A stretch of DNA of 64,000 nt from Sphingobium sp. CCH11-B1 (GTDB lineage Bacteria > Pseudomonadota > Alphaproteobacteria > Sphingomonadales > Sphingomonadaceae), in contig NZ_LSJY01000184.1 of assembly GCF_001556865.1 (NCBI RefSeq), positions 1-64,000 on the forward strand, given 5' to 3'. Position 1 is the stretch's first letter; each line of letters opens with the position of its first letter. Below, in pieces: positions 48,725 through 58,799 of the stretch. The notes under the pieces are model-generated. The model did not search any database, was not told where the DNA came from, and worked only from the letters and a program-made list of their open reading frames with translations. The position numbers were made by a program, and so were the translations under genes.

Positions 48725-51193
48725 ATGACGTTCAAGGGGCAAACCGCGCTTCCGACGCCCGTGCCGCGGCGGCTAGACCCGGACGGGATCGCCGTCGAAA
48801 TCGTCGAGCGCCTGACCTATCGCCTCGGCAAGAATGCGGCGGCGGCCAAGCCGCACGACTGGCTGCACGCGGTCATCATGGAGATACGCGACCGGGTGAT
48901 CGACGCCTGGATCGCATCGACGCAGAAAACCTATGAAGAACAGGGGCGGCGGGTCTATTATCTCAGCCTTGAATTTCTGATCGGCCGGCTGATGCGGGAT
49001 GCAGCGTCCAACATGGAAATGCTCGACGACCTTCAGGCAGCGCTCGACAAGCTCGGGGTCGACATCGACCTCATCGCCGCGCTGGAGCCGGACGCCGCGC
49101 TTGGCAATGGCGGCCTTGGTCGCCTCGCGGCCTGCTTCATGGAAAGCATGGCGACGGTCGATGTGCCTGCTTACGGCTATGGCATCCGTTATGTGAACGG
49201 CATGTTCCGGCAGGAGATTTCCGACGGCTGGCAGGTCGAATTGCCCGAAACATGGCTCGCCCACGGCAATCCCTGGGAGTTCGAGCGGCGCGAGGCGAGC
49301 TACGAGGTCGGCTTTGGCGGACGCGTCGATCCGGCGGAGGGCGACGATGCCGGGCCGCACCAGATGCGCTGGCGACCCAATGAGCGTGTCATCGCCACCG
49401 CCTATGACACGCCGATCGCGGGCTGGCGCGGCAACCGCGTCAACACGCTGCGACTTTGGGAAGCGCAGCCCATCGACCCCATCCTGCTCGACAAGTTCAA
49501 TGCGGGCGACCATCTGGGCGCGCTGGCGGAAAGCAATCGCGCCGAAGCGCTGACCCGCGTGCTTTATCCGGCCGACTCTTCGCCCGCCGGGCAGGAGTTG
49601 CGGCTGCGGCAGGAATATTTCTTCTCCTCCGCATCGCTGCAGGACATCGTGCGGCGGCATGTGCAATATTTCGGCGACGTCCGCACGCTGCCGGACAAGG
49701 CGGCGATCCAGCTCAACGACACGCACCCGGCGGTGTCGGTCGCGGAACTCATGCGCATCCTGGTCGATGACCATGGGCTCGACTTCGACGAGGCATGGGA
49801 TATTACCCGCCGCACGTTCAGCTACACCAATCACACCTTGCTGCCAGAGGCGCTGGAAAGCTGGCCCGTGCCGCTGTTCGAGCGACTGCTGCCAAGGCAC
49901 ATGCAGATCGTCTATGCCGTCAACAGCCGCCTGCTGGGCGAGGCGCGGCGGTCGGGTCAGTTCGACGATGGCGCGATCGGCGCCATCTCCCTGATCGACG
50001 AGGGCGGCGAGCGGCGGGTGCGGATGGGCAATCTGGCCTTCGCCGGGTCGCACAGCGTCAATGGGGTGTCGGCGCTCCATACCGACCTTATGAAGGTCAC
50101 GGTCTTTTCCGACCTGCACCGCCTCTATCCCGCGCGGATCAACAACAAGACCAACGGCGTCACCTTCCGCCGCTGGCTGATGCAGTGCAATCCGGGGCTG
50201 ACGGGCCTGATCCGCGAGGCGATAGGCGACGGATTCCTGGACGATGCGGAAGCGCTGCGCGAGCTCGACCGCTTTGCCGACGACAGCGGATTTCAGGACA
50301 GCTTCCTTGCCGTGAAGCGCGCCAACAAGGGTGCGCTTTCGGCTCTGCTGCGGCAGCGTGTGGGGGCGCGGATCGATCCGTCGGCCTTGTTCGACATCCA
50401 GATCAAGCGCATTCACGAATATAAGCGGCAACTGCTCAACATTATCGAGGCGGTGGCGCTCTACGACCAGATCAGGTCGCATCCCGAAAAGGACTGGGTG
50501 CCGCGCGTCAAGCTGTTCGGCGGCAAGGCAGCGCCCAGCTATCACAACGCCAAGCTGATCATCAAACTGGCGAATGACGTCGCTCGCGCGGTCAATCACG
50601 ACCCGGCGGTGCAGGGGCTGCTCAAGGTGCAGTTCGTGCCCAATTACAATGTCAGCATGGCGGAGGTGATGATCCCGGCGGCCGACCTTTCGGAGCAGAT
50701 ATCGACCGCGGGCATGGAGGCGTCCGGCACCGGCAACATGAAGTTCGCGGTCAACGGTGCGCTCACCATCGGCACGCTCGATGGCGCGAATGTCGAGATG
50801 CGCGATCATGTGGGCGAAGAAAATATCGTCATCTTCGGCCTCACCGCGCGGGAGGTGAATGCCCGGCGCATGGACGGTTATGTCCCCCGCGACGTGATCG
50901 AGGGCAGCCGGGAACTGGGACAGGCATTGCAGGCGATCGCCGGCGGCGTCTTTTCACCGGACGATCCCGATCGCTACAAGGGGCTGGTGCAGGGGATTTA
51001 CGATCATGACTGGTTCATGGTCGCCGCCGATTTCGACAGCTATTCCGCCGCGCAGCGTCAGGTGGATGCGCTCTGGGCGGACCAGCGGGCCTGGGCGAAG
51101 AAAGCGATCCACAATGTCGCGCGCATGGGGTGGTTCTCGTCCGACCGCACGATCCGCGAATATGCCAATGACATCTGGAAAATCCCGGTATGA
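48725..51193 (+). CDS. glgP: glycogen/starch phosphorylase
   Basis: The 822-residue enzyme releases glucose-1-phosphate from glycogen. It has EEQGRRVYYLSLEFLIGRLM, GNGGLGRLAACFMESMA, and the PLP-lysine segment ASGTGNMKFAVNGALTIGTL. The start at 48725 gives the family N-terminus. It begins the glg operon, with 16 bases to glgB. Upstream 48587-48724 holds no other gene. Confidence 0.97.
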   Translation: MTFKGQTALPTPVPRRLDPDGIAVEIVERLTYRLGKNAAAAKPHDWLHAVIMEIRDRVIDAWIASTQKTYEEQGRRVYYLSLEFLIGRLMRDAASNMEMLDDLQAALDKLGVDIDLIAALEPDAALGNGGLGRLAACFMESMATVDVPAYGYGIRYVNGMFRQEISDGWQVELPETWLAHGNPWEFERREASYEVGFGGRVDPAEGDDAGPHQMRWRPNERVIATAYDTPIAGWRGNRVNTLRLWEAQPIDPILLDKFNAGDHLGALAESNRAEALTRVLYPADSSPAGQELRLRQEYFFSSASLQDIVRRHVQYFGDVRTLPDKAAIQLNDTHPAVSVAELMRILVDDHGLDFDEAWDITRRTFSYTNHTLLPEALESWPVPLFERLLPRHMQIVYAVNSRLLGEARRSGQFDDGAIGAISLIDEGGERRVRMGNLAFAGSHSVNGVSALHTDLMKVTVFSDLHRLYPARINNKTNGVTFRRWLMQCNPGLTGLIREAIGDGFLDDAEALRELDRFADDSGFQDSFLAVKRANKGALSALLRQRVGARIDPSALFDIQIKRIHEYKRQLLNIIEAVALYDQIRSHPEKDWVPRVKLFGGKAAPSYHNAKLIIKLANDVARAVNHDPAVQGLLKVQFVPNYNVSMAEVMIPAADLSEQISTAGMEASGTGNMKFAVNGALTIGTLDGANVEMRDHVGEENIVIFGLTAREVNARRMDGYVPRDVIEGSRELGQALQAIAGGVFSPDDPDRYKGLVQGIYDHDWFMVAADFDSYSAAQRQVDALWADQRAWAKKAIHNVARMGWFSSDRTIREYANDIWKIPV

Positions 51194-51209
51194 GGAGTGC
51201 GCTGCTCAC

Positions 51210-53369
51210 GTGTTGACGCCCGAACAGATCGACCGGCTCGTCCAGGGACAGGAGGATGATCCCTTCGCCGCGCTGGGCGTCCATCCGGACGGGGCGGGGT
51301 TTTCTGCACGGCTGCTGATGCCGGATGCGGTGGCGGTCAAGGCGCGGACCCTGTCGGGCGAGAGCGTGGGCGATCTGGAAAGCATCCACCCGGCCGGACT
51401 ATTCGCGGGCCCGGTATCGATCGCGGAGCGGCAGGCGCTGCGCTACGACGTGACCTTCGGCGACGGATCGACCTACAGCCTGATCGATCCCTATGGCTTT
51501 GGCCCGGTGCTGGGGCCGATGGACGATTACTATCTGTCGGAAGGATCGCATGGCCGCCTGTTCGACAAGCTCGGCGCGCATATCATGACGCATGAAGGCG
51601 TCGCCGGTACGCATTTCGCCGTCTGGGCTCCCAATGCCCGGCGGGTGTCCGTGGTGGGGGACTTCAACCGCTGGGACGGGCGGCGCGGGTTGATGCGGCG
51701 GCGCGCCGACGCGGGTTTGTGGGAATTGTTCGTGCCGGAAGTCGGCCCGGGCACGGCGTATAAATATGAGATTGTCGGCGCGGACGGCGCCATGCTGCCC
51801 TTGAAGGCCGACCCCTTCGCCTTCCAGGCGGAAATGCGCCCTTCGACCGCGTCGATCGTCGCCGCGCCGCTGGATCAGGACTGGGGCGACGATCGCCATC
51901 GGCAATATTGGCGTGAGACCGACGCGCGCCGGCAACCCATGTCCATCTACGAAGTTCATGGCGGCTCCTGGCAGCGGGCGGAGGACGGCGGTTTCCTGAG
52001 CTGGGACGAGTTGGCGAACCGGCTGATCCCCTATGTCGTGGGCATGGGGTTCACCCATATCGAATTCCTGCCGATCAGCGAGCATCCCTACGACCCGAGC
52101 TGGGGGTACCAGACGCTGGGCCTTTATGCGCCGAGCGCGCGCTTTGGCGATCCGGCCGGCTTCGCGCGCTTCGTCGATGGCGCGCATCGGGCCGGGATCG
52201 GCGTCATCCTCGACTGGGTGCCGGCGCATTTCCCCACCGACGAACATGGGCTCGCCCGTTTCGACGGCACCGCGCTCTACGAACATGCCGATCCGCGCAA
52301 GGGTTTCCATCCCGACTGGAACACGGCGATCTATAATTATGGCCGGCGCGAAGTGGCGCAGTTCCTGGTCAACAACGCGCTCTACTGGGCCGAGCGTTTT
52401 CATGTGGACGGGCTGCGCGTCGATGCCGTCGCATCGATGCTGTACCTCGATTATTCGCGAAAGCCGGGCGAATGGATCCCCAACGACCATGGCGGTCGCG
52501 AGAATGTGGAGGCGGTCGCCTTTCTTCAGCAGATGAACAAGGATCTGTACGGCCGGCATCCGAGCGTCATGACCATCGCGGAGGAATCGACCAGCTGGCC
52601 GGGGGTGTCGCGGCCCGTGCATGAAGGTGGCCTTGGTTTCGGCTTCAAATGGAATATGGGCTTCATGCACGACACGCTGCGCTATCTGACGCGCGATCCG
52701 GTGCACCGCGCCCATCATCATGACGATATTACCTTCGGCCTCGTCTATGCCTTCAGCGAGAATTTCGTCCTGCCCTTGAGCCATGACGAGGTGGTGCATG
52801 GCAAGGGATCGCTCCTCAACAAGATGGCGGGCGACGACTGGGAGAAATTCGCCACCCTGCGCGCTTATTACGCGATGATGTGGGGCTATCCCGGCAAGAA
52901 GCTGTTGTTCATGGGACAGGAATTCGCCCAGCGGGCGGAATGGAGCGAGGCGCGCGCGCTGGACTGGTGGAGCCTGGATCATGCGCCGCATCGCGGCGTG
53001 CAGGCGCTGGTGGCCGATCTCAACCGGATCTATCGCGACCATCCCGCGCTCCATGCGCGCGACTGCGAAGGCGAAGGGTTCGAATGGGTGCTGGCCGATG
53101 CGGCTGCAGACAGCCTCTTCGCCTGGGTCCGTCGCGCGCCGGGCGCGCGGCCGGTCGTCGTCATCAGCCATTTCACGCCCATCCTGCGCCACAGCTATCG
53201 TCTGCGCTTGCCGTCCAGTGGAAAGTGGCGCGAAATCCTGAACAGCGACGCGCATGACTATGGCGGCAACGGCGCGGGCAATATGGGCCAGGTTCAGGCC
53301 GATGAGGAAGGATGGGCCCACATCACCATCCCGCCCTTTGCAACCCTGATGTTGGAACTGGATTATTGA
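51210..53369 (+). CDS. glgB: 1,4-alpha-glucan branching enzyme
   Basis: The 719-residue GH13 enzyme forms alpha-1,6 branches. It has the N-terminal CBM48 region (LGAHIMTHEGVAGTHFAVWA). Its catalytic motifs are DWVPAHFP, FHVDGLRVDAVASMLYLDYS with the nucleophile Asp, MTIAEEST and LPLSHDEVVHG. The GTG at 51210 was chosen as the start of the conserved LTPEQIDRLVQG. It has GAGGAG about 12 bases ahead, somewhat far. Confidence 0.96.
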   Translation: MLTPEQIDRLVQGQEDDPFAALGVHPDGAGFSARLLMPDAVAVKARTLSGESVGDLESIHPAGLFAGPVSIAERQALRYDVTFGDGSTYSLIDPYGFGPVLGPMDDYYLSEGSHGRLFDKLGAHIMTHEGVAGTHFAVWAPNARRVSVVGDFNRWDGRRGLMRRRADAGLWELFVPEVGPGTAYKYEIVGADGAMLPLKADPFAFQAEMRPSTASIVAAPLDQDWGDDRHRQYWRETDARRQPMSIYEVHGGSWQRAEDGGFLSWDELANRLIPYVVGMGFTHIEFLPISEHPYDPSWGYQTLGLYAPSARFGDPAGFARFVDGAHRAGIGVILDWVPAHFPTDEHGLARFDGTALYEHADPRKGFHPDWNTAIYNYGRREVAQFLVNNALYWAERFHVDGLRVDAVASMLYLDYSRKPGEWIPNDHGGRENVEAVAFLQQMNKDLYGRHPSVMTIAEESTSWPGVSRPVHEGGLGFGFKWNMGFMHDTLRYLTRDPVHRAHHHDDITFGLVYAFSENFVLPLSHDEVVHGKGSLLNKMAGDDWEKFATLRAYYAMMWGYPGKKLLFMGQEFAQRAEWSEARALDWWSLDHAPHRGVQALVADLNRIYRDHPALHARDCEGEGFEWVLADAAADSLFAWVRRAPGARPVVVISHFTPILRHSYRLRLPSSGKWREILNSDAHDYGGNGAGNMGQVQADEEGWAHITIPPFATLMLELDY

Positions 53370-53408
53370 ACCGCCAGTCGATCGAGCGGGCATGAAGGAG
53401 AGGCCGAA

Positions 53409-54668
53409 GTGAGCAGCAAATATCAGCCGATCGCCCGTGATGCGATGGCCTATGTCCTTGCCGGCGGACGGGGCAGCCGGCTTGCCGAATTGACGGACAA
53501 GCGCGCCAAGCCAGCGGTCCATTTCGGCGGCAAGGCCCGGATCATCGACTTCGCGCTTTCCAACGCGCTTAACAGCGGCATCCGGCGTATCGGCGTCGCC
53601 ACGCAATATAAGGCGCACTCGCTGATCCGGCACCTGCAGCGCGGCTGGAACTTCTTTCGCCCCGAACGCAACGAAAGCTTCGACATCCTGCCCGCCAGCC
53701 AGCGCATATCCGAAAGCCAGTGGTATGAAGGCACGGCCGACGCGGTCTTCCAGAATATCGACATCATCGAAGCCTATGCGCCCGAATATATGGTCATCCT
53801 GGCGGGCGATCACGTCTACAAGATGGACTATGAGTTGATGCTCCAGCAGCATTGCGACACGGAAGCCGACGTGACCGTGGGCTGCCTGGAAGTGCCGCGC
53901 ATGGAAGCGGTCGGCTTTGGCGTGATGCATGTGGACGAGAAGGACAACATCACCGCCTTCGTGGAAAAGCCCAAGGATCCGCCCGGCATCCCCGGCCAGC
54001 CCGACATGGCGCTGGCATCTATGGGCATCTATGTCTTCAAGACCAAGTTCCTGATCGAGCAACTGCGCCGGGACGCCGACACGCCGGGCAGCAAGCGCGA
54101 CTTTGGCGGTGACATCATCCCTTATGTCGTGAAACATGGAAAAGCGGTGGCCCACCGTTTTTCCAGCAGCTGCGTACGTGCCGAAAGCGAGCTGGAACCC
54201 TATTGGCGGGATGTCGGCACTATCGACGCCTATTGGCAGGCGAGCATCGACCTGACCGACGTCGTTCCCGCGCTCGACCTGTATGACCGAAGCTGGCCGC
54301 TCTGGACCTATTCTGAAGTCACGCCCCCCGCCAAGTTCGTGCACAATGAGGATGGCCGCCGCGGTTCCGCCACATCCTCGCTGGTGGCGGGCGGGTGCAT
54401 CGTGTCGGGATCGTCGCTGCACCGCAGCCTGTTGTTTTCCGGCGTGCGCACGCACAGCTTCTCCTCCGTCACGGACAGCGTCATCATGCCCAATTGCGAG
54501 ATCGGGCGCGGCGCGCGGCTGCACAAATGCGTGGTGGACAGCGGCATTATCATACCGACCGGCCTGATTGTCGGCGAAAATCCAGAACATGACGCCCAAA
54601 GGTTCCGGGTGAGCGACAATGGCGTCTGCCTCATCACCCAGCCCATGATAGACGCCTTGGCGCGCTGA
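53409..54668 (+). CDS. glgC: glucose-1-phosphate adenylyltransferase
   Basis: The 419-residue enzyme makes ADP-glucose, the donor for glycogen synthase. It has [40 protein letters not shown], and the left-handed beta-helix end ([20 protein letters not shown]). The GTG start at 53409 follows AAGGAGAGG. It lies between glgB and glgA. Confidence 0.97.
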   Translation: MSSKYQPIARDAMAYVLAGGRGSRLAELTDKRAKPAVHFGGKARIIDFALSNALNSGIRRIGVATQYKAHSLIRHLQRGWNFFRPERNESFDILPASQRISESQWYEGTADAVFQNIDIIEAYAPEYMVILAGDHVYKMDYELMLQQHCDTEADVTVGCLEVPRMEAVGFGVMHVDEKDNITAFVEKPKDPPGIPGQPDMALASMGIYVFKTKFLIEQLRRDADTPGSKRDFGGDIIPYVVKHGKAVAHRFSSSCVRAESELEPYWRDVGTIDAYWQASIDLTDVVPALDLYDRSWPLWTYSEVTPPAKFVHNEDGRRGSATSSLVAGGCIVSGSSLHRSLLFSGVRTHSFSSVTDSVIMPNCEIGRGARLHKCVVDSGIIIPTGLIVGENPEHDAQRFRVSDNGVCLITQPMIDALAR

Positions 54669-54685
54669 ACCGGGGGCAGGGGGGC

Positions 54686-56134
54686 ATGTCCATCAAACTG
54701 CTGTCGGTCGCATCCGAAATCTATCCGCTGGTGAAGACCGGGGGGCTGGCCGATGTCGTCGGCGCGCTGCCGGGCGCGCTTGCGCCGCACGGGATAGAGA
54801 CCCGGACGCTGGTGCCCGGTTATCCTGCTGTGCTCGCGCGCATCGGCAAGGGCCGGCGGCTCGCGCGCTACACCGATCTGTTTGGCGCGAGCGCTTCGGT
54901 GCTGGCGGGGGAGGTGGATGGCCTTTCCCTGCTGGTGCTTGACGCGCCGGCCTTCTTTCAGCGCGACGGCGGCCTTTACGGTGACGCAAGCGGGCAGGAC
55001 TGGAGCGACAATTGGCGGCGCTTCGCCGCCCTGTCACGAGTGGGCGCGGACATCGCTGCGGGAAGCCTGAAGGACTGGCGGCCGCATGTCGTGCATGTCC
55101 ATGACTGGCAGGCGGCCATGACGCCTGCCTATATGCGCTATGGCCCGGCGGCTGCCGTTCCCCGGCTGGTGACGATCCACAATCTCGCCTTTCAGGGCCG
55201 GTTCGGAGCGGACATATTCCCCGCACTCGACCTGCCGCCCGAAGCATGGGCCGTCGATGGCGTCGAATATTATGGCGGTATCGGTTTCCTGAAGGCGGGT
55301 CTCGTGTCGGCGGACGCGATCACCACGGTCAGCCCCACCTATGCGCAGGAAATCCGGTCGCCGATGAACGGCATGGGGCTGGATGGCCTCATCAACGGTC
55401 GTGTCGACCGCCTTCATGGCATATTGAACGGGATCGACACGCAGGTCTGGGATCCGGCGACCGACCCGTTGATCCCGAAAAGCTATCAGGCGCGGTCGCT
55501 TGCGGCCAGGGGTGTGAACCGGCGCGCGCTGGAGCGGCGCTTCGGCCTCGATTCCGGCGCCGGGCCGATCTTCGTCATCATCAGCCGTCTGACCTGGCAA
55601 AAGGGGCTGGACCTGATGGTGGACGCTATCGATCATCTGGTGGGATCGGGCGGCAAGCTGGCCGTGCTGGGATCGGGCGACGCGCCGCTGGAAGGCGCGT
55701 TCCTGAGTGCGGCTGAGCGGCATCGCGGCCGTGTCGGGGTCCAGATCGGCTATGACGAGCCGCTGTCGCACCTGATGCAGGCGGGCGGCGACGCGATCCT
55801 GATCCCCTCCCGTTTCGAACCCTGCGGCCTCACCCAGCTTTATGCGCTGCGCTACGGCTGCGTGCCGGTGGTGGCGCGGGTCGGGGGGCTGGCCGACACG
55901 GTGATCGACGCCAACGAAGCGGCGATTGCCGCCGGCGCGGCGACCGGCATCGTCTTTGCGCCGGCTGATCCGCTGGCTCTGCACGGCGCGATCGATCGGG
56001 TGGTGCAGCTTCACGGGGATGGGCCGGTCTGGCTGGGAATGCAGCGAGCCGGCATGCGCGCCGACTTTTCCTGGGGCAACAGTGCGGCCCGCTACGCCGC
56101 GCTGTACGCCCGGCTGATCGCGGAGGCGGCGTGA
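54686..56134 (+). CDS. glgA: glycogen synthase (ADP-glucose)
   Basis: The 482-residue GT5 enzyme extends glycogen. It starts MSIKLLSVASEIYPLVKTGG, with the ADP-glucose-binding KTGGLADVVGALPGAL motif. VHVHDWQAAMTPAYMRYGP and the C-terminal RFEPCGLTQLYALRYGCVPV are present. It overlaps the glgX start by four bases. Confidence 0.97.
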   Translation: MSIKLLSVASEIYPLVKTGGLADVVGALPGALAPHGIETRTLVPGYPAVLARIGKGRRLARYTDLFGASASVLAGEVDGLSLLVLDAPAFFQRDGGLYGDASGQDWSDNWRRFAALSRVGADIAAGSLKDWRPHVVHVHDWQAAMTPAYMRYGPAAAVPRLVTIHNLAFQGRFGADIFPALDLPPEAWAVDGVEYYGGIGFLKAGLVSADAITTVSPTYAQEIRSPMNGMGLDGLINGRVDRLHGILNGIDTQVWDPATDPLIPKSYQARSLAARGVNRRALERRFGLDSGAGPIFVIISRLTWQKGLDLMVDAIDHLVGSGGKLAVLGSGDAPLEGAFLSAAERHRGRVGVQIGYDEPLSHLMQAGGDAILIPSRFEPCGLTQLYALRYGCVPVVARVGGLADTVIDANEAAIAAGAATGIVFAPADPLALHGAIDRVVQLHGDGPVWLGMQRAGMRADFSWGNSAARYAALYARLIAEAA

Positions 56135-58020
56135 CCCTGGGGCCGCTGGTGGGAACCGGGGGCACGCGCTTTTCGGTCTGGTCGCCCGATGCGGCGCAGC
56201 TTTGGCTTTGCCTGTTCGGTGCGGGCGACCGCGAAAGCCGCGTACCCATGCTGCGCGATGCGGAAGGGGTCTGGCATGTCGAGTTGGCCGGGGCCGGCGT
56301 CGGCACGCGCTACGGACTGCGCGCCGACGGCGCCTACGATCCCGGTGCGGGCCTTTGGTTCGATCCCGACAAGCTGCTGATCGACCCCTATGCCAGGGCG
56401 GTCGACCGGCCATTCCTCTACGATCCAATGCTCGCCGCGCGCCGGGGCCACGGGGCGGACACGGCTCCGCTCATGCCCAAGGGCATGGTGATGCCGGCCC
56501 TTCCACCCCTATCGGTCCCGCCGCCTGCTTTTGCGCCAGGCGGGCTGATCTATGAAGTGCAGGTGCGCGGTTTCACCATGCTGCATCCTCAGGTGCCGCA
56601 GGCCCAGCGCGGGACGATTGCGGCACTTGGGCATCCCGCCATCATTGCGCATCTCAAGGCGCTGCACGTTTCGGCTGTCGAGCTTATGCCGATCAATGCC
56701 TGGATCGACGAGCGGCATCTGGGGCCGCTTGGCCTCACCAATGCCTGGGGATATAATCCGGTCAGCTGGTTTGCCCTCGACCCCCGCATCGCGCCGGGCG
56801 GACTGGCCGAACTGCGCGGTGCGGTGGAGGCGCTGCACGCCGCAGGGATCGGCGTGATCCTGGACATGGTCTATAATCATGACGGGGAGAGTGACGCCCT
56901 TGGCCCCACATTGTCGCTGCGCGGCCTGGATGCGCGGGGATATTTTCGTCACGCTGCCGATGGCAGCCTCATCAACGATACGGGGACGGGCAACAGCATC
57001 GCCTGCAACGCGCCTGTAGCGCGGCGATTGATTCTCGATTCGCTGCGTCATTTTGTGCGCGAGGCGGGGGTGGACGGCTTCCGTTTCGATCTCGGCCCCG
57101 CTCTCGGGCGGATGGAGGGCGGTTTCGATCCGGCCGCGCCCCTGCTTCAGGAAATACGGGCCGATCCCACCCTGTCCGACCGGGTGATGATTGCCGAACC
57201 CTGGGACATCGGCCCTGGGGGCTATCAGTTGGGGCGGTTCGGCGACGGCTGGCTCGAATGGAACGACCGCTATCGCGACGACATGCGGCGATTCTGGCGC
57301 GGCGACGAAGGGATGCTGGGCGCGTTCGCCACGCGCCTTGCCGGATCGTCCGACATCTTTTCCGGCGACGTTACGCGCAGCGTCAACTTCCTCGCGGCGC
57401 ATGACGGGTTCACGCTGGCCGATCTCACCGCCTATCGACATCGTCACAATGAGGCCAATGGCGAGCAGAATCGCGACGGCCATGGCGAGAATTTCAGCTG
57501 GAACAACGGGATCGAGGGTGCAACCGACGATCCGGCCGTCCGGGACGCCCGCCGCCGGGACATCATGGCGCTGCTCTCGACCCTGTTTCTTTCGCGCGGA
57601 ACGATCATGATGAGCGCGGGGGACGAATTCGGGCGCACGCAGCATGGCAATAACAATGCCTATGCGCAGGACAATGCGATCGGCTGGATCGATTGGGAAG
57701 GGCGGGATGCGGCGCTGGAAGCGCATGCCTTCGCGTTGGCCGGGCTGCGCGCGGAAAGGGCCGAATTGGCGTCCGCCCACTTTTTGACGGATACAGATGT
57801 CGAATGGCTGTCGGAGGACGGACACCGCCTGCGGACCGACCAATGGGAAGACCCGTCCCGACGCCGCCTTGTGCTGCGCCACCGGAACAGCGGCTTTTCC
57901 ATCTGCGTCAACGGATCGGATACGCCCTGCCGCTTCCACCTGCCGGAGAGCGAACAAGACGTCGCCGCACGATCCATTGCGGTGGTGAGCCCTGCTGGAT
58001 TCGAACCAGCGACCTACTGA
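56131..58020 (+). CDS. glgX: glycogen debranching enzyme (isoamylase type)
   Basis: The 629-residue GH13 protein has the CBM48 start (FSVWSPDAAQLWLCLFGAGD) and catalytic motifs GVILDMVYNHDGES, VDGFRFDLGPALGRM, MIAEPWDIGPGG and FLAAHDGFTLADL. It removes alpha-1,6 branches from phosphorylase limit dextrin. The GTG overlaps the glgA stop. The usual family end (ARSIAVV) is followed by SPAGFEPATY, encoded by the antisense of a tRNA 3' end that also supplies the stop codon. Confidence 0.95.
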   Translation: MTLGPLVGTGGTRFSVWSPDAAQLWLCLFGAGDRESRVPMLRDAEGVWHVELAGAGVGTRYGLRADGAYDPGAGLWFDPDKLLIDPYARAVDRPFLYDPMLAARRGHGADTAPLMPKGMVMPALPPLSVPPPAFAPGGLIYEVQVRGFTMLHPQVPQAQRGTIAALGHPAIIAHLKALHVSAVELMPINAWIDERHLGPLGLTNAWGYNPVSWFALDPRIAPGGLAELRGAVEALHAAGIGVILDMVYNHDGESDALGPTLSLRGLDARGYFRHAADGSLINDTGTGNSIACNAPVARRLILDSLRHFVREAGVDGFRFDLGPALGRMEGGFDPAAPLLQEIRADPTLSDRVMIAEPWDIGPGGYQLGRFGDGWLEWNDRYRDDMRRFWRGDEGMLGAFATRLAGSSDIFSGDVTRSVNFLAAHDGFTLADLTAYRHRHNEANGEQNRDGHGENFSWNNGIEGATDDPAVRDARRRDIMALLSTLFLSRGTIMMSAGDEFGRTQHGNNNAYAQDNAIGWIDWEGRDAALEAHAFALAGLRAERAELASAHFLTDTDVEWLSEDGHRLRTDQWEDPSRRRLVLRHRNSGFSICVNGSDTPCRFHLPESEQDVAARSIAVVSPAGFEPATY

Positions 58021-58031
58021 TTAAAAGTCGG
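57983..58031 (-). other. attachment site: 3' part of tRNA-Lys(TTT)
   Basis: On the minus strand this reads the anticodon loop CTTTTAA, TCAGT, AGGTC, the T-arm GCTGGTTCGAATCCAGC, AGGGCTC and ACCA. The 5' half of the tRNA (D-arm, acceptor 5' strand) is absent to the right and the anticodon stem is already mismatched (ACCGA). That is what integration into a tRNA leaves at one junction. The core also encodes the last residues and stop of glgX on the other strand. Confidence 0.75.
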
Positions 58032-58121
58032 TAGAAAGTCGTTTGTTTTCAGTGCCTATTTCCACATGTTACACGTTCTGTTCACGGACGCTACCTCTAA
58101 GGCTAGCGGAATTTGTCGAAA

Positions 58122-58166
58122 TGACGGGATTGGCCGGTATCGAACCGTTGACCCACTGATTTTTAT
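58122..58166 (-). other. second, degenerate tRNA 3'-end-like segment
   Basis: The minus strand gives AATCAGTGGGTC, then GGTTCGATACC, spaced as in the true tRNA end 139 bases to the left, and followed by GGCCAATCCCGTCA without CCA. It looks like a decayed attachment remnant of another insertion or a tRNA-like decoy. Confidence 0.45.
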
Positions 58167-58197
58167 ACTGGATTGCCAAAGTGACAGGCTGCGACTT

Positions 58198-58530
58198 TTA
58201 GCCTTCGTGCGGAAGTGCGGCGGGTCCTGCATCGGGATCTGGAAGGCGGGGCATGACGCCCTCCGCGAGCTTATCGATGATCACGGGAGCGCTCGCGCCC
58301 AGGTAAAAGGCAATCAACGGAGAGCCGGCGTCCATGATCATGGGCAGGGTCCCAGCCACGAACGGCATCCCGAAGCGTGTCGCAAGGTAAACAGGCTTTT
58401 GATAGCGTTTCGGGGTATGTCCATCAAGCTTGGCGCAGGCCCGCGCCAAGGCAAAGAACTCGACTACCCCGCTTCCGATAACTCCGACCCAATAAGGGGA
58501 TAGGCCGAGTTCGACGAAAGCTGGGTTCAA
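58198..58530 (-). CDS. phage-type small membrane protein
   Basis: The 110-residue protein has hydrophobic segments near YWVGVIGSGVVEFFALARA, FGMPFVAGTLPMIMDAGSPL and IAFYLGASAPVIIDKLAEG, and a Pro/Asp tail. I do not recognise a family. The TTG at 58530 overlaps the stop of the upstream small gene by four bases (TTGA), which supports coupling. Confidence 0.5.
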   Translation of the reverse strand: MNPAFVELGLSPYWVGVIGSGVVEFFALARACAKLDGHTPKRYQKPVYLATRFGMPFVAGTLPMIMDAGSPLIAFYLGASAPVIIDKLAEGVMPRLPDPDAGPAALPHEG

Positions 58531-58700
58531 CGAATCCCCAAGCGAAGCAGCGCGGTCACCCGGACAAGGCGACGCTGGACATTATCCACCAGTTTCCGCT
58601 TATGGAGAGCATATCCCACAACCGAAGCGATATTTAGCACGATAAGAAAAGCGGCGATAAACTTGAACGCAGCGCTCAAGATGCCGATCATCAGGTCCAT
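58527..58700 (-). CDS. 57-residue single-helix membrane protein
   Basis: It begins MDLMIGILSAAFKFIAAFLI and continues LNIASVVGYALHKRKL: one or two membrane helices with a basic tail. GGAG lies six bases before ATG 58700. It pairs with the next gene by a four-base overlap. The function is unknown; holin-like or accessory roles are both possible. Confidence 0.55.
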   Translation of the reverse strand: MDLMIGILSAAFKFIAAFLIVLNIASVVGYALHKRKLVDNVQRRLVRVTALLRLGIR

Positions 58701-58799
58701 GTCCATCTCCTGCCCCCTTATATATGCACCGGCGCTGAACAATCAACGCTCGATAGCGGAAGCGCTATCGGCTGTAAATTGCTGAAGATTTGCCAGCTA

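Noticed and set aside
48773..50809. Long minus-strand frame within glgP
   Set aside because: It lies entirely in glgP coding sequence, with His/Arg-rich composition and no motif.
51399..54599. 1066-codon frame opposite glgB and glgC
   Set aside because: It spans two real genes and their gap on the other strand, with no domain structure. It is a by-product of GC-rich third positions.
57900..58020. Possible frameshift or fusion at the end of glgX
   Set aside because: The SPAGFEPATY tail is explained by the antisense of a tRNA 3' end that provides the stop. The glgX family end ARSIAVV lies just before it, so the gene is complete.
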